DNA of 38,226 nucleotides from Phycisphaerales bacterium (lineage in GTDB: Bacteria > Planctomycetota > Phycisphaerae > Phycisphaerales > UBA1924), in NCBI GenBank assembly GCA_020831775.1, contig JAFIFZ010000084.1, positions 1 through 38,226 on the forward strand, written 5' to 3'. The position numbers and the translations under genes were made by a program. This document shows, one piece after another, positions 33,942-38,226 of this stretch; the stretch's first letter is position 1, and every line of letters starts with the position of its first letter. The notes under the pieces were generated by a model that was given only the letters and a program-made list of their open reading frames with translations, ran no database searches and was not told where the DNA came from.

Positions 33942-34931
33942 ATGGACGATCAGACCACCCGCACCGCCCAATCCGCCAACGACGGCACCGGGCTCTGGGA
34001 CAGACAGCAAGAGCAGCGCCAGGCCAAAGGCCGGCAGCCCGCAGCGTCCCCGCGCGTCCAGACGCCCGCTCCCGAGGCGCCCGTTCCCCAAGCGTCGGGC
34101 CAGCCCGCGTCCAAGGCCGCTCCGGCGAAGCCGGCGCCCTCCCGCCAGCCCCGAAACGCGCCAGTTCAAGTCACGGAAGAGGGCGACGCCCCGGAAGTGG
34201 TGGTTCGCCCTGTCGCCGTGCCCGAGCCGCAGACCGACCGCGCCGGCAACTTCCGCCCCGTTCTGCTCACCAGCGAGATGGTCGAGGCGGGGGACCGTAT
34301 CTATCGGCGGCTGCCCGAGCAGTGCGAGGGCGAGGCGGCGCTCTTCCACCTCGCCGAACGCTGTCCCGGCTTCGGGCGTGAAGAGATCCTCGTGAAGGTC
34401 GTCTCGCTCAACGCGCTCGCCGGGCCCCATGTGCTCTCGCGGGCCGTCGCCGTGCGTCACCTCCAGCGTGTCATGGCCAAGGCCGACCCCGCCGACCCGA
34501 TGATCGTCGACCGCCTCGCCGACATCCCGATGGCCTCTGGCAAGCCCTCCAAGCGCAAGCAGCACGGCTTCGCCTCCAAGTTCGCCCATTACTTCATCGA
34601 CGCCGAGCGCTTCCCCGTCATGGACGCCCACGCCGCGAAGATGCTCCGCTTCCACCTGGGCGGTCGTTCGTATGTCGTCGACGAGTCGAGCCGCTACCGC
34701 GAGTTCGAGTCCAACTCGCGGCGTCTGCGCGGGCTCTCGGGCCACAAGGGCTCTCGCCGCGCCATGGGCCGCTACCTCTGGGTCGCCGGCCAGTACCTCG
34801 AGTGGTCCAGATCCCCGAGGGCCAAGATCAACCGCCAGCTCGCGGCGATCTTCAACAGCCCCGCCCCCGACGCCGCCGAAGACATCAAGACCATGATGCC
34901 CCAGAACCGGCCAGCCTGCCCCTGGCTCTGA
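33942..34931 (+). CDS. conserved hypothetical protein with a glycosylase-like FASKF...FPVMD motif
   Basis: The 329-residue cytoplasmic protein has a disordered N-terminal third (about 1-105, rich in Pro, Ala, Gln and Arg). A helical domain follows (about 110-300). Within it, VVSLNALAGPHVLSRAVAV (153-171) and FASKFAHYFIDAERFPVMDAHA (210-231) resemble a widespread group of proteins with a SFASKY...FPIYD pattern, which I associate with helix-hairpin-helix, OGG-like DNA repair folds. I cannot confirm that link or a catalytic Lys from the sequence alone. ATG 33942 has GGGAG 6 bases upstream and a TATAGT -10 candidate at 33910. It is convergent with the tandem propeller genes. Confidence 0.65.
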   Translation: MDDQTTRTAQSANDGTGLWDRQQEQRQAKGRQPAASPRVQTPAPEAPVPQASGQPASKAAPAKPAPSRQPRNAPVQVTEEGDAPEVVVRPVAVPEPQTDRAGNFRPVLLTSEMVEAGDRIYRRLPEQCEGEAALFHLAERCPGFGREEILVKVVSLNALAGPHVLSRAVAVRHLQRVMAKADPADPMIVDRLADIPMASGKPSKRKQHGFASKFAHYFIDAERFPVMDAHAAKMLRFHLGGRSYVVDESSRYREFESNSRRLRGLSGHKGSRRAMGRYLWVAGQYLEWSRSPRAKINRQLAAIFNSPAPDAAEDIKTMMPQNRPACPWL

Positions 34932-34977
34932 TCCGGGCTCTGACCGCGCTCTCTGGATCCGCATCTTCCCATCAACG

Positions 34978-35010
34978 AAAAAGGCCGCGACCGTCACGGG
35001 GCGCGGCCTT
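34978..35010 (-). terminator. terminator of the tandem propeller-gene operon
   Basis: A perfect 9-bp stem (34981-34989 with 35002-35010) is followed, on the minus strand, by a T-run with the hexamer TTTTTC. It lies beyond the stop at 35063. The same hairpin may serve the convergent plus-strand gene. Confidence 0.75.
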
Positions 35011-35062
35011 GCTCATTGAGTGTTCGGCGTCGAACGCAGCAACCCTCGCCGCTCACGCGCGC

Positions 35063-35279
35063 TCAGCACCCCGCGGCAAACAGCGCCAAGTACTCGAAGA
35101 AGTCGTCGGCGTCGAGCACGCCGTCGCCGTTGATGTCGGCGATCGGGTCGCCGACGGCGAACAGGTCCAGATAGAGGAAGAAGTCATCGGCGTCGACGAC
35201 GCAGTCGCCGTTCAGATCCGCCCTGCATGGCGGGCGAGGCACCCATCGCGCGATGTTGCTCGCCGGATTCCCGCCCGCT
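35063..35279. repeat. 217-bp direct repeat, copy 1 (3' ends of the tandem genes)
   Basis: This segment aligns without gaps to 36434-36650 at roughly 90-95% identity by eye. It encodes the dockerin tail and the end of the seventh repeat. Confidence 0.85.
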
Positions 35280-36403
35280 TCCGCGAACCGGCCGGCGGCG
35301 TACAGCGCCGGCCCCGTTCCGTCGTCGAAAACCGCCAGATCAGTGACGACGTTGTAGGGGTGCCCCCCGGTCAACCCCGACCCCAGGGCCGACCACGAGG
35401 ATCCGTCCCAACGGGCGATGCCGCTGGCCGGGTTCCCGCCCGCTTCCGTGAACCAACCACCCGCATAAAGCGCCGGTCCCGTGCCGTCGTCAAAGGCCGT
35501 CAGGACCTCGACAGCTCCGTTCACGCCTTCTCCCAGCGCTGACCACGCCGAGCCGTTCCAGCGGGCGATGCGGTTGACCGATCTCCCCCCCGCCTGCGTG
35601 AAGCCGCCGCCCGCGTACAGCGCCAGCCCCGTGCCATCGTTGAAGACCCTGAGGGCATAGACGCTTCCGGTTACTCCCGACTCCAGCGGCAACCATGAGG
35701 AGCCGTTCCATTGGGCGATGTTGTTGGCTGGACTTCCTCCCGCACGCGTGAACCGGCCGCCAGCAAAGACGGAGTGGCCCCACCCGGCCAGAGCGTACGC
35801 CCATGTGTCCTCGACCGAGTGGTGGTTAGTCAGTCCCTGCCCGAGTGCCGACCACGACGAGCCGTTCCATTGGGCGATACAGTTTCCGGGGGCGTGGTAG
35901 ATGTATTCTCTGAAATTGCCGCCAACATACAGCGACGACCCAGACACCGTCATCGCCGTAACCATCGGCGACCCCCCCCAGCCCAGCCCGGTCCCGACCG
36001 GACGCCATGCTGTGCCGTCCCAGCGGGCGATCCCCAAGGTCGAGCCCAAAAAAATGACGCCGCCCGCGTAGAGTTCCGACTCGAACACCGTGAGCGAAAA
36101 GATGCCCCAAGTGTTGAGGAAACTGCCTAGCTGCGACCATGCCGTGCCGTCCCATCGGGCGATGAATGCGGCTGGGCTCCCGCCAATCTGTTCTTCGAAG
36201 TAGCCGCCCGCGTAGAGCGCTGGGCCCGTCCCGTCGTCGAACACCGCCAAGGCGCGAATATCGTCATCGGTCACCCCCGTTCCCACCGGCTCCCAGTCCC
36301 CGCACTGGGCGTGCGCGTTGGCCGCGACACCGCCCAACGCAGCGAGCAGACACGCGACGCGCACGCGCCTCAGAAGCGCACGATTCGTCTCAAAGTCAGT
36401 CAT
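35063..36403 (-). CDS. secreted seven-repeat beta-propeller-like protein with GC-type dockerin (downstream paralogue)
   Basis: The 446-residue protein has a signal peptide (about 1-34, ending ANAHAQ) and then seven repeats of about 45-55 residues. The repeat pattern is VxALxVFDDGTGPALYAGGxFxxAGGxPAxxIARWDGxxWxxLGxG. Seven such units suggest a closed seven-bladed propeller. The C-terminal 55 residues are two EF-hands, DLNGDCVVDADDFFLYL and DINGDGVLDADDFFEYL, ending AAGC. GGGAG with a 7-base spacer supports ATG 36403. It begins only 30 bases after the stop of its paralogue at 36434, so both are probably co-transcribed. First and last segments are nearly identical between the two copies. Its role is probably extracellular, but binding partners are unknown. 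Confidence 0.88.
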   Translation of the reverse strand: MTDFETNRALLRRVRVACLLAALGGVAANAHAQCGDWEPVGTGVTDDDIRALAVFDDGTGPALYAGGYFEEQIGGSPAAFIARWDGTAWSQLGSFLNTWGIFSLTVFESELYAGGVIFLGSTLGIARWDGTAWRPVGTGLGWGGSPMVTAMTVSGSSLYVGGNFREYIYHAPGNCIAQWNGSSWSALGQGLTNHHSVEDTWAYALAGWGHSVFAGGRFTRAGGSPANNIAQWNGSSWLPLESGVTGSVYALRVFNDGTGLALYAGGGFTQAGGRSVNRIARWNGSAWSALGEGVNGAVEVLTAFDDGTGPALYAGGWFTEAGGNPASGIARWDGSSWSALGSGLTGGHPYNVVTDLAVFDDGTGPALYAAGRFAEAGGNPASNIARWVPRPPCRADLNGDCVVDADDFFLYLDLFAVGDPIADINGDGVLDADDFFEYLALFAAGC

Positions 36404-36415
36404 CGGAATTCTCCC
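36275..36415. repeat. 141-bp direct repeat, copy 1 (5' ends of the tandem genes)
   Basis: It aligns without gaps to 37688-37828 with about 10 differences. It covers the ribosome binding site, signal peptide and first residues of the mature protein. Confidence 0.85.
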
Positions 36416-36433
36416 GTACATCCAAGTGCCAGA

Positions 36434-36650
36434 TCAGCACCCTGCGGCAAACAGCACCAAGTACTCAAAGAAGTCGTCGGCGTCGATCACGCCGTCGCCG
36501 TTGATGTCGGCGATCGGGTCGCTGTCGGCGAACAGGTCCAAGTAGAGGAAGAAGTCATCCGCGTCGATGACGCAGTCGCTGTTCAGATCCGCCCTGCATG
36601 GCGGGCGAGGCACCCATCGCGCGATGTTGCTCGCCGGACTCCCGCCCGCT
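36434..36650. repeat. 217-bp direct repeat, copy 2
   Basis: Partner of 35063-35279; see the note there. The two copies are 1371 bases apart in the same orientation. Confidence 0.85.
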
Positions 36651-37816
36651 GCCTCGAACCGGCCGCCGGCGTACAGCGCCGGTCCTGTCCCGTCGTCGAA
36701 CACCGTCATTGCGAAGACAATCGGGGTCCACTGTCCGCCGCTCACCCCTGCGCCCAGCGGCGACCACGCCGCGCCGTCCCAGCGTGCGATGTTGCTTGCC
36801 GGGTTCCCGCCTGCCTCCGTGAACACGCCCCCCGCGTAGAGCGCCGGCCCCGTCCCGTCGTCGAAGACTTCCAGGGCGTAGACCTCCGCAAACTGCCCGC
36901 CGCCTACCCCTGTCCCCAGCGGCGTCCACGCCGTGCCGTCCCAACGGGCGATGCCGCTGGCCGGGTTCCCGCCCGCCTCGGAGAACTCGCCCCCCGCGTA
37001 GAGCGCCGGCCCCGTGCCGTCGTCGAAGACCTTGAGGGCAAAGACACTCCCGCCGCTCACCCCCGTTCCCACGGGCCACCACGAGGCGCCGTCCCAGCGT
37101 TCGATGAAGTCGGAAGGCCAAGACGAGTGCCCCACATACAGCGCCGGTCCGGAGCCGTCGTTGAACACCTCAAGGGCAAAGGTCGAGTCGAAATTGCCGC
37201 CTACACCCCAACCCAAACGCGACCACGCCGAACCGCTCCATCGGGCGATGTTGTTGCCCGGGTTCCCGAATCTCTCGTCGAAGTGGCCTCCCGCATACAG
37301 CCACGCGCCGAGTGACGCAAAGGCACGGACCTCCTCCTGCTCGCGATAGCTGCCGATCCCATCGCCCAGCGGCGCCCACCCTGTCGAGGCAGTCCTGCGG
37401 GCGATGTTTCTCGCCGACACCCCGCCCAAAATCTCGAACTGGCCTCCCGCATACAGCGCCGGACCCGTCCCGTGGTCCAGCACCTCCAGGGCGTAGACAG
37501 CGGGGCTGAATTCACCGACCCCTCCACCAGACGACCACGCCGTGCCGTTCCAGCGGGCAAGGTGGGAGACAACAAGCCCGCCAGCGCGCGTGAACCGGCC
37601 GCCCGCGTAGAGCACCGGGCCCGTGCCGTCGTCAAAGGCCGCCAGTGCGTAGACCGCGGTGTCCCACGAGGGTGAGGTGTGTGTAATCCCCGTTCCCACC
37701 GGCTCCCAGTCCCCGCACTGCGCGTGCGCGTTGACCGCGACACCGCCCAGCGCAGCGAGCAGACACGCGACGCGCACGCGCCTCAGAAGCGCACGGCTCG
37801 GTTCAAAGTCAGTCAT
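36434..37816 (-). CDS. secreted seven-repeat beta-propeller-like protein with GC-type dockerin (upstream paralogue)
   Basis: The 460-residue protein has the same plan as the gene downstream: signal peptide ending VNAHAQ, seven FDDGTGPALYAGG...IARW repeats, and a two-EF-hand tail ending AAGC. Repeats 5-7 are the most regular; repeat 4 (LYVGHSSWPSDFIERW) and repeat 3 are divergent. The first EF-hand has DLNSDCVIDADDFF, where Ser replaces Gly. GGGAG just upstream sets ATG 37816. It is the first gene of the pair, with a long palindrome in its leader (37832-37857). The central repeats of the two paralogues differ much more than their ends. Confidence 0.88.
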   Translation of the reverse strand: MTDFEPSRALLRRVRVACLLAALGGVAVNAHAQCGDWEPVGTGITHTSPSWDTAVYALAAFDDGTGPVLYAGGRFTRAGGLVVSHLARWNGTAWSSGGGVGEFSPAVYALEVLDHGTGPALYAGGQFEILGGVSARNIARRTASTGWAPLGDGIGSYREQEEVRAFASLGAWLYAGGHFDERFGNPGNNIARWSGSAWSRLGWGVGGNFDSTFALEVFNDGSGPALYVGHSSWPSDFIERWDGASWWPVGTGVSGGSVFALKVFDDGTGPALYAGGEFSEAGGNPASGIARWDGTAWTPLGTGVGGGQFAEVYALEVFDDGTGPALYAGGVFTEAGGNPASNIARWDGAAWSPLGAGVSGGQWTPIVFAMTVFDDGTGPALYAGGRFEAAGGSPASNIARWVPRPPCRADLNSDCVIDADDFFLYLDLFADSDPIADINGDGVIDADDFFEYLVLFAAGC

Positions 37817-37828
37817 CGGGGTTCTCCC
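37688..37828. repeat. 141-bp direct repeat, copy 2
   Basis: Partner of 36275-36415, offset by 1413 bases in the same orientation. Confidence 0.85.
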
Positions 37829-38197
37829 TATTCGCTCAAGGCCGATCGGCCTAGCGAGTAGTGCGCGCAGTCTAACCGCGCACGCCGGTCCGACGACCAA
37901 CGATTTCCTCGTTTACCAGTTAAACCCGAAAGAGTGGAGCTAAGCCCAGTGCTTCCCCGTGGACCGCAATGCGAATCACACGAGCCCCGTCAACCGGCGA
38001 TGCACAAGAGGGCCTTCTGGGTCGGCCCAGTGATCGAACCGCTCATGGTGAAAATACGGTGTACAGCCGCTTGCTCAACGGGCCGCTAGAGCGTCCTCAC
38101 CGATTTCGTAGCGCCGTTCGGCGCGTGTCCGGTTGCGCCTTGGTGATGTTTGTTGTAGCTTCGAGCCTCGACCCTCGGGGTCGGGAAGGAGCCACGG
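37817..38197. other. right-end intergenic region
   Basis: This stretch holds the palindrome above, then about 230 bases with no visible gene, then the presumed left end of an IS630-type element. GCGCCG-TT-CGGCGC (38111-38124) and CGACCC-TCG-GGGTCG (38169-38183) are hairpins shortly before the transposase start. A TA dinucleotide at 38087-38088 could be the target site of the insertion, but the inverted-repeat end cannot be verified without the right end. Confidence 0.4.
37832..37857. promoter_or_regulatory. long palindrome in the leader of the propeller operon
   Basis: AGGCCGATCGGCCT (37839-37852) is a perfect 14-bp palindrome. It is flanked by complementary TCGCT (37832-37836) and AGCGA (37853-37857) with a 2-base bulge. 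It starts 16 bases upstream of the ATG on the minus strand and could be an operator or a leader hairpin. The second gene of the pair has no such element in its 30-base leader. Confidence 0.4.
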
Positions 38198-38226
38198 ATG
38201 GCGTCGCCGTACTCGCAGGATCTCAG
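38198..38226 (+). CDS. 5' end of a probable IS630-type transposase (cut by window edge)
   Basis: Only nine codons are present: MASPYSQDL. This matches the usual opening of IS630-family transposases, whose N-terminal helix-turn-helix begins with a short Met-to-Tyr-Ser-x-Asp-Leu-Arg segment. AAGGAG (38186-38191) lies 6 bases before the ATG at 38198. The assignment rests on a very short peptide. Confidence 0.5.

Noticed and set aside
36434-37816. Repetitive DNA considered as a CRISPR array
   Set aside because: The repeats are in-frame, about 150 bases long and imperfect, and they encode protein repeats. There are no short identical repeats with unique spacers.

Overview
The window is high-GC bacterial DNA, about two-thirds GC over most of its length. 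It most likely comes from a planctomycete of the class Phycisphaerae. The strongest sign is a set of four secreted proteins that end in a two-EF-hand dockerin-like tail closing in Gly-Cys, a signature I associate with that class. A PAP-type PEP-CTERM tail, a DUF6655-like lipoprotein, a CRTAC1-type FG-GAP protein and a GAF/multi-PAS hybrid kinase fit the same origin. No ribosomal or other phylogenetic marker apart from one tRNA is present, so the assignment is an inference.

Layout. Positions 60-354 are a chain of hairpins ending in a strong terminator, a candidate non-coding RNA. They are followed by a secreted unknown protein (539-1474), a broken copy of a small membrane-protein gene (1498-1602), an SLC13-type transporter with two RCK_C domains (1833-3779) and the intact copy of the small gene (3909-4265). 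From about 4390 to 6850 the base composition falls sharply. This foreign-looking island carries an AbiJ/STM4504-like protein with a HEPN-type motif (4749-5699) and a three-TM protein (5780-6556), and it is the best candidate for an undescribed defence module. GC then recovers across a ycaC-type isochorismatase-fold hydrolase divergent from an HxlR regulator (6999-8154), a NarL-type kinase/response-regulator pair with overlapping genes (8680-10402), small unknown genes, and a TlpA-like thioredoxin (12090-12809).

From 18039 down to 12962 on the minus strand lies a compact operon: a DUF6655-like lipoprotein, a very large AsmA/TamB-like envelope protein and two crcB (fluoride channel) genes. The lipoprotein and AsmA-like genes, and the two crcB genes, overlap by 4 bases. 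The plus strand then carries a large S8 protease with two propeptide-like domains and a GC-type dockerin (18496-21687) and a PEP-CTERM protein (21947-22777). Converging on these is a 1481-residue GAF-PASx7-HisKA-HATPase-REC hybrid kinase (22830-27275). A second S8 protease with dockerin (27676-29247), a secreted SOUL-domain protein divergent from a secreted thioredoxin, an FG-GAP/ASPIC protein, a tRNA-Val(CAC) and a gene with a glycosylase-like motif follow.

The right end holds two tandem, recently duplicated secreted proteins (36403 down to 35063 and 37816 down to 36434). Each has seven beta-propeller-like repeats and a dockerin tail. At the very edge is the 5' end of an apparent IS630-type transposase gene. 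Much of the window is therefore envelope and secretion functions plus signalling, interrupted by one transferred island.
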